NCBI GenBank assembly: GCA_037127255.1
Contig: JBANSL010000014.1
Coordinates: 70,601,646-70,665,645, forward strand
Source of the DNA: Persicaria tinctoria
Lineage: Eukaryota > Streptophyta > Magnoliopsida > Caryophyllales > Polygonaceae
Direction of reading: 5' to 3'
Length of the DNA stretch: 64,000 nucleotides
This document shows positions 18,720 to 30,957 of this stretch, piece by piece (positions within the stretch are counted from its first letter, which is position 1; every line of letters starts with the position of its first letter). The notes below the pieces were generated by a model, which worked only from the letters and a program-made list of their open reading frames with translations, searched no databases and was not told the DNA's origin. Made by a program: the position numbers and the translations under genes.

Positions 18720-19441
18720 AAAATTATATTTCTACTGTAATTAACTAACCATTTATTTTTTAAAGAAAAACAGTTCAAGCGATTAACTCTTATTTTCAAC
18801 CATATCCAGCAACTTATTCAAATTAATCTAAAATAGGGAACCAAAATATACACATTCTCCTGTTTAATCTCCAATAACTTTCCATTTTAAAAATTTGAAG
18901 AATCATTTAGGTTTGGAAAATGTTCATTTATACTGTTTTCATATTTTAGACAATATGATAGATAATCTATTAAACTAAATTTCTTTTAAAATTCTCTAAA
19001 CACTCTAAACTTTTCAAAATAAAAAATTAGGGGTTAAGATACTCTTACCTAATTTCTACTTTTCCATTCCATCCTCGTCCAAAAACACTTCAAAGTTCAA
19101 ATCCAAGCCTCTATTAATAATCCATTGGACCATATTTATGTACATCGATCTTCATCTAAATATAAACCTCGAAATCCAAACACTCCTTGGATCTCAAAAT
19201 CCAACCCTTTAATAACAAAGGTCTTAATTAATGACTCAAAATTAATTTAGCATCAATGGTTTCATTTGGTTTAAGAGGGCAAATAAAAGAATAATAATAA
19301 TTAAAAAAAAAAAAAAAAGGTTTGATTTGGTTACGAGCAAGTCCCAACTCCCAACGCCCATTCTCGGTGCCACCTAATACAAATGTTCGTTTTTCAACAC
19401 CTATAGAAGTCAAAACTCCACTCCATCCAATCACATCTCCC
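18720..19441. other. Intergenic DNA upstream of the bHLH gene
   Basis: AT-rich, with an A-run at about 19302-19318. I see no supported coding region. Confidence 0.5.
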
Positions 19442-19447
19442 CACGTG
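19442..19447 (+). promoter_or_regulatory. G-box CACGTG upstream of the bHLH gene
   Basis: A palindromic CACGTG sits in CCCCACGTGTCCC, about 695 bp upstream of the start codon and about 100 bp upstream of a candidate TATA box. G-boxes bind bHLH and bZIP factors, and TT8/AN1-type genes are known to respond to MYB-bHLH complexes. That this site is used is inference. Confidence 0.45.
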
Positions 19448-19544
19448 TCCCATACCAAGGTGGCTGCAAAGTGTACATAGCTGGTGGGGACCACCAATCT
19501 CACATCTAACTTATACGGAGTACAAATATATATATTTTTATATT

Positions 19545-19554
19545 TATATAAAAA
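19545..19554 (+). promoter_or_regulatory. Candidate TATA box of the bHLH gene
   Basis: TATATAAAAA lies upstream of CT-rich leader sequence (CTCCCTCCCTCTC at about 19630-19655 and again near 19790-19830). The distance to the ATG is about 580 bp, so the leader would be long or contain an intron. Confidence 0.35.
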
Positions 19555-20136
19555 CAGTATTTAAATTTCGATCCTCTTCCCTTCCTACACCGGGATTGAA
19601 CTGTCTGGTAGAGCGGCCAGTCAAAACAAACTCCCTCCCTCTCTCTCCCTCCCTCAAACCCTAACCCAATGCAATCTCCAGATTCCTGTTTTTATTAATT
19701 GGATTCAATTGGGCGAAATTCAGCATCTCATCTCCTCTCCTCGATCTGTCTGTTTACATAAATATCCACTTACAAGAATTCATCCATCACCTCCCTCCCT
19801 CCATCTCCCCCTCTCTCTCTCCTCCTCAAAGTCATCATCTACCTTTTCTGTTCACCTGCAAGTCTCTGCAATCCACTCTCTCTCATCCACACGTCCAAAA
19901 ATCCACACCCGCACCTGCTCTTCATTCATCCTCTCCCTAATCAGCTTCTAGCTCCCCCTTTTCCCCCTCCTCCGAATCATCATCGATCGGGGGAGTGTTC
20001 CATATGATTACCAAACTTTCCCTCTTTTCTACCGTCTGACACTTTCTCCCTTTCCCTTTTTATCTTCTTTCCCCATTTTGAAACCCCTAATTACTCACAA
20101 TCAGTGGCTGCCGGCAGCGGCCGAGCAAAAGAAAAC

Positions 20137-23100
20137 ATGGCGGCGGCCCCCGGCGGCAACGCCCGCCTGCAGGAGATGCTGCAGTCTGCCGTCCAAGCCG
20201 TCCAATGGACTTACAGTCTCTTCTGGCAGTTCTGCCCCCAGCAAGGGTATGTCCTAGCTCGATCGATCCACCTTTCTATCACAAAAGCTTAAACTATTAC
20301 TGTGCGTACTCTTATGGTATATTCTTGGGTGTGGAGTAGGGTGCTGGTGTGGACCGATGGATACTACAACGGACCGATAAAGACGAGGAAGACGGTGCAG
20401 CCAATGGAGGTGAGTGCGGAGGAGGCGTCCCTGCAAAGGAGCCAGCAGCTCCGCGAGCTCTACGACTCGCTCTCAGCCGGGGAGACTGACCAGCCGGCTA
20501 GGCGGCCCTGCGCTGCGCTCTCGCCCGAGGACTTAACGGAGACCGAGTGGTTCTACCTTATGTGTGTCTCCTTCTCGTTCCCTCCCGGCGTCGGGTACGT
20601 AAATTGCTTGTCTGTGATATAGGTGAATGTTATTTATGACTTTACGTACGTACCAAATTCAATTGAATGAAATTTTCATTTAGGATTTATTTTTTATTAC
20701 ATGTTTTGTGTGATCAAGTTGGGATATTATAGGATTTTGATCCTTGCTTGTTTCACTGTGTGGTTGTTTTCCTCCTCCTGTTTGTTTTTAATCCTTCCTG
20801 TTTGGTTTTTGAGCTGCCAACATTAATGCAAATATGAACACATGGGTGTTAGCTACCTACATTTTACTGTTTTTTTTTTTAATTTTAAAAAAATAGTATC
20901 AAAGTTTTTGATGAATTTGGTGTTTTCAATACAAGATATTTTGAAATTGATATGTTTCTTATATGTAAGATCTGAATTCAAAAAATGATATATTATATGA
21001 TATATATGATTTTTTTATTACTATATATGCATAAATATATATACTAATTAAGTAGATCTGAAAATTCAGTTTTGGGGGTGATGATGATGAGGATCAGTCA
21101 TCCAAAATCTAGTGAGAAATCCAGTTAGAGGGAGGGTTACAATTATATAAATTCCAGGACACTAGGACTTGAAGTTAGGTGGGTAAGTTCTAACAGACCT
21201 ACCTATTTATAGTACTAACAAGTCATTTATGTATGCAGTTTGTGTAGGGAAGAAGCTATAGGGGAAGAGTGGGTAGTAACAAGTTAGGTGTATATTCAAT
21301 TCTATGCCAAATTGAAGGGTATCCCTTTCAACTATACACAATTACAAAACCGATCGACAACATAACCCCAACCTGAACAAAACCCGAAAATCTTATCAAA
21401 ATGCGTCGATAATGGTTCAATTAATCGAAATACCCATTTTTTGCCTTTAACCCATGACCTAGATCCTTTTGTTGGAAGACAAATCCTAGCTAGCCTTTAA
21501 TTAAGCCATGCCCCTAGCAAAGAGCTTTAGCTTATTGTGTGTAATGTTAGATGTGGTCTCCTTCAAAGCTAGCTCTAGCTACACTCTACATTAAGGAATA
21601 ATAATGGATATGGGGTTATGGAATTTGGATGTAAGCTGCTTGAATTGATGTGAACTTGTAGGAGATATACAAAACAAATGGGATGCCTTTGTTTCAATTT
21701 CTTGTTATATGCTCAGAATTCCGTGTTTGTACGTTGCCTCTCCCTTTTTGCATGCTTTTATTCCTTTTTAAATCATCAATTCCTTCATTTGGCTCCTTTT
21801 GCCCTCTTTTTCTACCTAATCTTTCATACTTTTGTGAAATTTCCTTACCCCACTTCATCACCCCCTTTATTTTTTTATCTCAAATATATGTTACAAACTA
21901 CGTCCTCATCTTGCTAGATTTAGTTTTGACTAGATTCATCTGGTGTATGGTACGTTTTCGCTTGTTATATTACACTTTTTCTAATTTATGATTGTATGTC
22001 TTGACTTTTTTCTGCCTACTGACTTGTCAGACATCGAGATTCAAGTATATATCAGATCTCGAATTCTTATCTAATAAAAAAATTTTAAAAAAAAGGATGA
22101 GCTATTTAACTAACCTAAATATTGAGATTCAGATATATCTGATATAGAATTCTTACTTAATAAAAAAAAATTTAAAAGGTTGAGCTATTTAACTAACCTA
22201 AATATAATATAGAAAGACAAGAGGCATAAATGTGGCGATTGATCGATCATGGAAGTATATAGTAAATCTACATGTGATCTACAAAAGGGATGCTCATACT
22301 TTATACACTATATAAGAACATCAGATTTATAGGAAATTGTTTGTCATGGAGTGACTTGGAATAATATACCATGTCTTATTACATTTTTATATATAAGCAT
22401 TATATTTAGTCCTTTTTTTTTGTCAAACTTTAGACCATATATAATTTTGTTACTTGTTCCCAACAAGCTATACTATATAAATATACACTACTCTCATTCT
22501 CTCGTGATCCCCTTTTCTTGGTTTTCTTGCTAGGTTTCATTATTTGACTTTATTTATTATGATTAATTAATTCATCAAACCTAGATATATATTCTTAAAT
22601 GTTAATACTATATATATTTATCAGAATGAACCACGTTGAAATTGTCTCCATCCATCTCCAACTTTTGTGGTTGAGCATATGCTTCTTCATTTTATGAGTG
22701 CATTTTTGCTTGGAGTCATTTCCATGGGAATATTAATCCCATAATTATTCCTACATTAATACATATATAGGGTAACTAATTAAATATAAATGGGATGATT
22801 TTATGTATATAGGTTGCCCGGTAAAGCTTATGTCAAACGACAGCATGTATGGCTAACCGGTGCCCATGAAACCGATAGCAAAATCTTTTCTCGAGCTATT
22901 CTGGCAAAGGTATATTTCAATTCGATATCAGACAAGTCTGAATCTCAATAAATCGATAACTCGACAAAGGAAAATGTTGAGTTCAAATATCAGTCTATTT
23001 TTTTTTCATTATATCGCGACTAACTCAACCTTTCTTTTTCGAATCTCGTGTCACGTACTATACAATTTCGACTAACTCAACCTTTCTTTTTCGAATCTCG

Positions 23101-25679
23101 TGTCACGTACTATACAATTAAAGAGCGCTCGAGTCCAGGTAATTAAAAAACAACATTTCATAACTCAATTCAATTTAATTCATTTAAAATTTTAAATATC
23201 TTAACAAATTTAATGACAACGGAGATTTAATTATTATTTTTATTTTTATTAAAAATGGACAGACAGTGGTGTGCATACCACTAATGGACGGAGTGGTGGA
23301 GCTGGGGTCCACCGAGAGGATCCAGGAGGACCCATCTCTCGTCCAGCACGTCAAGACCTTCTTCATCGACCACCACCTCCACCGCCTCCCTCCGCCTAAG
23401 CCCGCCCTCTCCGAGCACTCCACCTCCAACCCCGCCCCCTCCTCCTCCGACCACCCCGTCAGCCGCTTCCACTCTCCCGCTATCCCCATGTACACTGCCG
23501 CCGACCCCGCCGCTGGCACCTCCAACGTCAACCAAGTCAACAACGAGGTTGACGACGACGACGACGAAAACGGTACATAAAATATTTCATTTTTATTTGT
23601 TTATTAAAAATTTAATAAATGCAAGTAGATCGATCGTGGTTAGGAGTGTAGTTATAAATTAAAAAAATCTAACTCGGCGACGAATCTGGCGCAGAGTCGG
23701 ATTCGGAGGCGGAGACGGGGAGAAACAGCCGGCCCGTGTCGGCAGCGGGCCAGCGAAACCCGCCGAACGCGGCCCAGATGGGCGGCGGGGCATTGGCTGC
23801 AGAGCCCAGTGAGCTAATGCAGCTGGAGATGTCAGAGGATATCAGGATCGGATCGCCGGAAGATGCCTCCAACAACATGGACACCGACTATCCGATGAGT
23901 GCCGGTGGTGGGTTGAATGCTCCGGCAACCGCGGTGATGGGTCAGCAGAGACGGGCTGACTCGTTCAGCCGGGCTGAGTCCTCAAGACGGTGGCCGGTCA
24001 TACAACATGATCCGCTGCTACCGCAGCCACCACCCCTCCTTCCGCCGCAACCACCGCCTTCCTCCGGTAACTACTTTTTTTAATACTGTAATAAATTGAA
24101 AACTAATGGCGAAATAATTGAACTTATAATAGTAAGAGTAGGTGGGGAAGGAGAAATAAATTCAGTAGGTGAGATTAAAACGTTTGCTGTCTTTAGAAAT
24201 TTCCAGTAATTGACCATATGATAAAAGTTTCTGCCTGCAATTCGTATTCCAATTTTCCCAAATCTAACTGCCATTGCTCAGCTGAATCTCTGCCGTACAA
24301 ACAGGTTGAAATTGAATGCATTCACTGTAATAAAATTAACACTTACCTGGGCTAACGGCCAAGAAAAAATGATTGGGTGTATGAGGGTGCAGGTTCCCTT
24401 TAGTGGTCATCACCTGATCAACGGCGATGATGACGCCAGATTAAAATATGCAAATGAGTGTTTTGAATTGTATTTATAGCACGAATTTTATTAATAGGAT
24501 TGTTTTTACTGGTTTTAGCAGGTGCAGCTGCAATGGAAGAGTTGCCACAGGAGGACACACACTACTCCCAAACAGTCTCAACCATCCTCCAGTACCAAGT
24601 CGGCCGGTGGTCGTCAGAGCCCTCTGCGGCTACCCCCATCGGCGGTGGCTACGTTGGCTTCTTCACCGCGCAGTCCGCCTTCTCGAAATGGCCTCCGCGA
24701 ACAGACCACCACCTACACATACCAGAGGAGCACAACTCACAGTGGCTCCTCAAATACATTCTCTTCACAGTTCCCTTACTGCACACTACGAAGTCCCATG
24801 ACGAGAACTCGCCCAAGGGCCGGGAGGCGGGGTCTGATCCATCCTCTAGGTTCCGAGCCAAGGGCACCCCGCAGGATGAGCTTAGCGCCAACCACGTCTT
24901 GGCTGAGCGCCGCCGTCGAGAGAAGCTCAATGAGCGGTTCATCATATTAAGGTCGTTGGTTCCGTTTGTTACCAAAATGGACAAGGCCTCTATCTTAGGC
25001 GATACAATCGAGTATGTCAAGCAACTACGTAGGAAAATACAGGACCTGGAAGCACGTACGGGTCAGATGGAGACCGAGCGGTTGCGTCTGGTTGAGGCTG
25101 CCAAGTCGAACAGCTCGGGTAAGGACCTGCAACAGCGCAGCGGGAGCGGTGTCACGGTGGCAGAGCGCGCCAGGTCTGCACCTGGGTCGACTTTAGATAA
25201 GAGGAAGGTCAGGGTGGTGGAGGGGAGTGGCGGAGTTGCCAAAGCCAAGATAGTAGAGTCGCCACCGCCATTGCCACCACCAGCCGACATGATACAAGTC
25301 TCAATAATCGAGAGTGACGCATTGATAGAGCTGCAGTGTCCTTACAGAGAGGGATTACTGCTGGACGTGATGATGGTGCTCAGGGAGCTGCACGTGGAGG
25401 TGACGGTGGTTCAGTCTTCGTTGAACAACGGCGTCTTCACTGCAGAACTGAGAGCCAAGGTAATGCCAGATTCTGTAAATAAGACAGTACCAACACTAGC
25501 AGCTTATCAGCATGATTTATATCCAAATACTGTCATACTGAAATGGACCTTAAATGTGCTTAATTTTTGCTTCCTTGTAATGTGCACAGGTGAAGGAGAA
25601 TGTGAATGCGAAGAAAGCAAGCATTGTTGAAGTGAAGAGAGCAATAAATCAGATAGTTCCTCACTCTGATGACTTGTAG
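20137..25679 (+). CDS. TT8/AN1-like: bHLH transcription factor of the TT8/AN1 (subgroup IIIf) type
   Basis: Nuclear regulator that works with R2R3-MYB and WD40 partners to switch on flavonoid (anthocyanin/proanthocyanidin) genes in plants. Coding exons: 20137-20246, 20340-20594, 22813-22909, 23124-23138, 23263-23572, 23695-24066, 24522-25459 and 25590-25679. All introns are GT-AG, all phases agree, and the sum is 728 codons. Exons 1-5 form the MYB-interacting region (VLVWTDGYYNGPIKTRKTVQ, WFYLMCVSFSFPPGVG, LPGKAYVKRQHVWLTGA). Exon 6 starts with acidic AN1-type sequence (ELMQLEMSEDIR). Exon 7 holds QEDTHYSQTVSTIL and the bHLH at about 509-560 (ANHVLAERRRREKLNERF, with the E-box-reading His, Glu and Arg). 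The C-terminal ACT-like domain (QVSIIESDALIELQCPYREG) runs into the last exon. Every diagnostic motif is present and no frame is broken. The function is inferred from the family. Confidence 0.92.
20595..22812 (+). other. Large intron 2 of the bHLH gene
   Basis: 2.2-kb intron, GTACGT to TATATAG. It contains a roughly 105-bp direct repeat at about 22030-22205 (GAGATTCA...GAGCTATTTAACTAACC, twice) and no gene. Small open frames near 21.7 kb look like chance. Confidence 0.7.
23017..23120 (+). repeat. 52-bp tandem duplication next to the micro-exon
   Basis: Two adjacent units, 23017-23068 and 23069-23120, both begin CGACTAACTCAACCTTTC and are nearly identical. Each carries a pyrimidine tract, and the second ends three bases before the micro-exon. 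The duplication therefore doubles the likely branch and polypyrimidine region of that splice acceptor. Confidence 0.85.
23124..23138 (+). other. 15-nt micro-exon of the bHLH gene
   Basis: AGCGCTCGAGTCCAG encodes SARVQ, preceded by TTAAAG and followed by the donor GTAATT. Without it the protein would join ...RAILAK directly to TVVCIP. TT8/AN1 proteins have SA(R/K)xQ at exactly this place, so the micro-exon restores the conserved sequence in phase. Confidence 0.85.
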
Positions 25680-26432
25680 CCCAGATTATCTTTTTTTTTG
25701 CCCTGTAGAGATATATTCAAACTGATGACTCCTGTGCAGAGTATTGTATGACTAGGAAATTTCTATTGTTACCCATGAAGGGTAGACTAGGTATTCGTGT
25801 ATAAGAATGCAATATGTGATTAGCATGCTAAATTAGTGAATAACATGTGACAGCAAGGTCAAGCAGTAGAGCTCTTCACCATCACAGCATGTATTGTAGA
25901 ATTGAATTGAAGTGCCAATTAGGCGCATCTATAGCTTGCATGGAACCGCAAGGGCAAGTTCAAGCAGATGTTATGGAGGAAAGAGGATTAGCTTACTAAC
26001 CTTTAGCAAAGATGAATGACAGTGTACCAAAAGGATTGAGTTTCGGTTTCTTCATGAATCTTCAGTGTGTCTCTTAAGAGTTAAGACTGGTGATTATTCA
26101 TTTGTTTTGAGAGGTGTCAATTGAACCCTGCCTAGTATTAATGGAAAGCCAATACAGTGAGTAGCACCGACACATGTTAAGCTGTCATGAAGTAAACAGG
26201 GATAAAAGAATCAGACAGAACACGAAAAGTAAGATTTAGGCAAGCTAAGACAGGTTCAACTTCTTCAGGCCTCCAGTCAATTTTACAATCATTCTTACTT
26301 TCAAACTAGGAAACTGCCAATTACATCAACACTCATCAGCCAGTAAACATTTTATGAGAGACCTAATACCTATGATTAAAGCATGGCAAGAACCTCGTTC
26401 AAAATGAAGAAACAGCTCATTTGGCAACCTTG
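25680..26432. other. Convergent 3' region between the bHLH and p31comet-like genes
   Basis: Both genes end here tail to tail, with stop codons 753 bp apart. The DNA is ordinary and AT-rich and should hold both 3' UTRs. I see no further gene. Confidence 0.6.
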
Positions 26433-29310
26433 TTATTCTTCCGGTGATGGATTCTCGTCTGGAAGGCCCTTAATTACATGACGACACTGAAACCTGTGGG
26501 CACAAACCACTATTTCATACTTATGGAGGCAAAATAACGAAATCAAACTGAAATGACACTTTCCCACAAATTATTACAAAGACAAAAAGCAGGAGAGAAT
26601 GAAATTTTATTTGATTGCATTGTGAGAAAAACAATATCATTTTTGTCCACCTGGTGAGCGCTTATTTTTAATGTCCGTTTCTGTCTATTGGAATTTTTTC
26701 CATAAATTGTTACTTCAAGACATTTTCTTCAAATTACTTTCGCTGTTCAATTATAAAGGTAGAAGCTCATGTCCTCTAGTCTTTCTTTCTGAAGATGAAA
26801 GGTAGAAAACATGTAAGAAACAAGCTCCACTTTTAGCCAGGAAGCAGGAAATAGAAGGATGATATTAGTAAAGAATCCATAACTCTTTTTCAGAGAAGGG
26901 GACCACACTTCAGAACACTCCTCAATGTAAACTATTTTAACATATCTTCCCTTTACATGGATGAGGAAAGGCCATCATCTCCTCTATCTTCTATATCTTT
27001 CTTCCTTCTCTTCATTCACCAAAGTTACCCAAATGCACCGTCAATAAAACACATCACTTTTGCAAATCAACAGCACACATTGACATAAATGTTATTGGTA
27101 ATAAGATACATTGGTAAGACTGTCATAAACTATCAAACATACCATATTAGATCATCTGATGTACCATCTGTCAAGTTTAAGGAGGTGACAGTCATTGAAT
27201 CGGAATTAGAGGTTCCTGTGTTTGGGCAATGGTTCCTATGCTTCAATCTCAGCCTGTAGATTGGTGGCTGTAAGAGAGAAAATTTAAGATGAATTATTCA
27301 TTCAAAAATTTAACTCGAATGTGTCATGAATTCACGATACAATAACCTTCATTTATAATAAGTTTGGGTGCAATAAGAAATAGGCAAAGGAAATAAAACT
27401 AATTACATCACTTATTCAGGATATCATATAGTCATATACTGATTTGTCAAAAATATATATATAATCATATAATGAAGATCATAACAAATGATAATCATTT
27501 ACAAATGCTCAAGCTTCACAAATTGATGGAAGTTTAAGCAAATTCTGTTGTCTTACATAGCTATTCTTGCTACCAGGAGATACTTCTTTAGCTAGTCCGC
27601 ATGACTAAGATAACCCCAAATAGTAAAACGATTGTGAGAATCCTGGCGTCCAGGATGCCATAAATAAAAGGACATTGTCACATCTTAAATTATGCAAGGG
27701 TGGTAGTCATTCTTTCTCATAGATGCCAAGTTAAATGCACTTTCCAACATAATATTGCTTGCCTAGTAAAAAAAATATGTTCTGGCCCTTCTGGAAACAT
27801 ACTTTTGAACTTTGATTACTAGGTTCTGGAAACAAAATATATCTTACTCTTCAAGACACTATAATGAATAACACGACTATAACAGATTTAACAAGGAAAC
27901 GTTAGAAAGGTACTCCTCGCTTATTGCTGTACTGAAAATCTCGCTTTGGAAGAAAATGTTGTGGCATATTGAAGGCAGCAGGAGCTTTAACCAGTAGAAA
28001 CAATTTTGAAGGTCCTGAAATGCAGAAGAGGTCCTTGAGATTTCAGTAAAGTGAAAAAATCTTTAGGTAAAACATACTAATACAATTTACAAGCACCTGA
28101 ATAGGAAGAGGATCCTACACCTTTTGAAGTAAGCACCCGGATCACCTATCCCAGGGAAAATAAGTTTACACAAAATGCTATATAGTTAAAATCACTCAAC
28201 GAAGATAGCAGCAACAAACCTTTCTTGAAAGCCTGTCTGCAAATTGACTCTTTTTACTGATACAATCAGGAGCTTGCGGAATCATCTTACCACAGGGAAA
28301 ACACATCTCACAGATATGTTGTGGTCTTCTTGGACTCCCAAAAACAAAAATAACTGACTCAACACTAGGAACCTCACTGATTGCCAACTGCAAAGCAGTC
28401 AGTAGATTAGTCACTGCACCCATCAACTTCTCCACTCTCCGAATCCCAAATCTGACCTCTCTTTTCCTCCCAGCTTTCTTTCTTCTGGACGAGATGTTCA
28501 ATGCTTCTTGTGTAAGAACCATTTCCTAAAACCAGAAAGCCTTAGTAACCACGAATTGAGAAAATAATTCATAACTCATGTTGCAGTTTCTCCACACATA
28601 CCAGTTCCTTGTACTCAGTTTGCATCAAACCAAATTCATGAGTCATGTCCTGCAACATTCTGCCAGAAAAACAAGTCAGGTTGCACCAATAGCAATAGAA
28701 TCTTTTTCAATCATCTTCATTATGCAAGCATCTCACAATCTACATCCCAAATTGTGGAACTTTTAGTCTTGTTAGATGGGGTTAGAACATGAAGAAGTTG
28801 TACTCAGCAGTCCATTTCATCGGAAACGTACATTGAAAGAACTCAAAAGACCAATCATCAAATATTGCAATTTCTCTAACAGTTAAGAGTACATTGATTT
28901 CACGATCAAATTAACACTCAAATTTCTGATCTGTTCATGATTCCAACCAAATCCGCAAACAAATGTATACTAAATTTAAATATTTGGACTAACAGAAGTA
29001 TAAACCGGACTTCAAAATCCCTAATTAGACTAGGGAGAAAACGATAGCTTCCTCCCTGGCAGAAATTAAACCTAGAAATTAGAATTCGACTTCAGTGCCA
29101 ACATATTCTCAAAAAAGACATGAGCAAGCGTGTGTGTGAGAGAGAGATAGGGAGAGAGTACGAAGGAATTTGGTGATGCATGTAGAGGAGGAAGGCTAAA
29201 ACGTCGGAGAGGACATGGTAAATCGCCGAGCAGTCGATGGAATCCGGATTCACTTCGACTTCCATTTCCACATCCTCCATTTGCTTCGAAGTTCCAACTC
29301 GGTTCTTCAT
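26433..29310 (-). CDS. p31comet / MAD2L1-binding-protein-like gene (seven exons, 282 aa)
   Basis: Coding exons on the minus strand: 29162-29310, 28602-28659, 28220-28525, 28097-28145, 27914-28014, 27143-27267 and 26433-26493. All have GT-AG borders and matching phases and give 282 codons. Key segments: IYHVLSDVLAFLLYMHHQIP (exon 1), MLQDMTHEFGLMQTEYKEL (exon 2), RRVEKLMGAVTNLLTALQLA then SVESVIFVFGSPRRPQHICE (exon 3), KLFLLVKAPAAFN and HFLPKRDFQYS (exon 5), and the tail FQCRHVIKGLPDENPSPEE. The pattern matches what I remember of plant p31comet/MAD2L1BP, HORMA-like proteins that bind MAD2 and act with the PCH2/TRIP13 ATPase in the spindle checkpoint and meiosis. The gene model is strong; the family name is from memory and less certain. 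The start could also be the second Met (MEDVEMEVE). Confidence 0.8.
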
Positions 29311-29410
29311 CTTGCCCTAGCGACAATCAGATCTCTGAATTTTGTTGCAGATTTCGAAATTACTCGCTTCGTTCGGGACTCGGGAGAGAATACGGACTAT
29401 TGTGTTTGAC

Positions 29411-30693
29411 CTAACCATTTTTTGACGTGGAAGGAGCGGGAAAAGAAACTTCTAAATAAAATAGATAAATCTTTTCAAAAAAAGTTTAAATTAAAACTTA
29501 CGGAGTACTACTGTAAAAGATTTCCTTAGATTGATTTTTTTTTTTTAATATTGCTTTCCTAACCCTTAAAATTATTTTTTTAATATTGCCCAAGATTCTT
29601 GTAGAATGTGATAGTTTGAACGTGATCGACGCTTTTAAAGGCTACTGATTATGTCTATGGGAGATTAAAATCCTCATCACGAAATATCTTCCATTTGTTG
29701 CAATCTTTTGAGGCAGTGAGTTTCACACACAACTTTCGAAAATCAACAGGTGTGTCGATCATATCTCACACATTTTCCACACAGATGCCACGCCAGACTT
29801 GAGAAAGGATATTCTTATATAGTGGTATTACTGGTATATATATAGTATGGGCTAATCCTATTCAAAATCTTACTGATATAAAAAAACAATTGACTAAACA
29901 AAACAATAAAATGAATCTTTAAAATATTGAAAAACTTTAACATATACCATGAGCCCATAATAAGTTAGAAAAAACTGTTATTTTATTATTAGTCGTATAA
30001 CATAAAAACCACGATTAAAAAAAAGTATAACATAGAAACCTCGAGAGAGATTCAAACCCAAAATTTTACAATGAAAAAACGAATACACCATAAAAACAAA
30101 CTAATGTATATGGGAATGATTCTAAAACTAAATGCTCAAGTTAGGAAGCAATCGAGGAAGAAACACGAAGAGATGAACAAAAACTCCTTTTCTCATCACT
30201 ATTAATGATCTAAGATGGAGGCTGATGAAAGAACACCAAGCTCGAATGGCTGAGAAACCAGCAATAGGCAATGTCGCATTCCTTCTTCTAGCATGATCTC
30301 CTTGATTCTTCTTTAGGAAAGCTTCAATTGAGCTTTGTCTATGCCAGAAATCGAAATCGCCATCAAACCGCCCTTGGTCTCTCTCTCTAAATGAAATGTA
30401 ATGTTTCATTTAAGAAAAATACAAGCAGGATTGTTATTCAAGCCGAACGAGCCGAGTATTGCTTGTTCATGTTTAACTCGTTTAGAATCGAGTCGAGTTT
30501 AACTTTGAACTCGAGCTTAAAAATCTGCTCATATAGAGGATATGGGACAAGCCAACACGCAACACAGAGGCCTTTATAAGCCCGTAGGCACCCCTTTAGT
30601 CTTAAATGTCATGGATTGGGCTCAGAAAGCCCAATTTAATTTACTTCCTAATAATTCCATGGGAGCATCTCAGTGTTCTCAAACTGAAAATTT
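29411..30693. other. Intergenic DNA with a truncated hAT-like repeat
   Basis: Mostly AT-rich. Positions 30428-30532 resemble the left end of the hAT-like family at 16905 (ATTGTTATTCAAGCCGAACG, then CGAGC words) but the right end is missing. An open frame at 30128-30409 (-) has no recognisable domain. Confidence 0.45.
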
Positions 30694-30957
30694 GGCTATG
30701 TTTGGTGGGTGGTATAGGTGGGGATTTGTGAGGTTTGAGGGGTTTAAAGAAGAAAAAAAAATCTAAAAGCATGGTGTTTGGTGGGAAGTGTATGTAGAAA
30801 AGGATAGGAGGTAAAATTGTGCCTTTTCCATTGATTTGTAGTATCAATATATACAAAGAAACTAGGTCAGATCTTTCCTAACTTACAAGAGAAGATATGG
30901 CTATACAGAATCAAATAAAATCTCTATACAAAAGATACACTATCTCAATACTCCCCC

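Noticed and set aside
21678..21991. Hydrophobic open frames in bHLH intron 2
   Set aside because: T-rich DNA gives Phe/Leu-rich chance frames; no conserved motif and they lie inside a well-supported intron.
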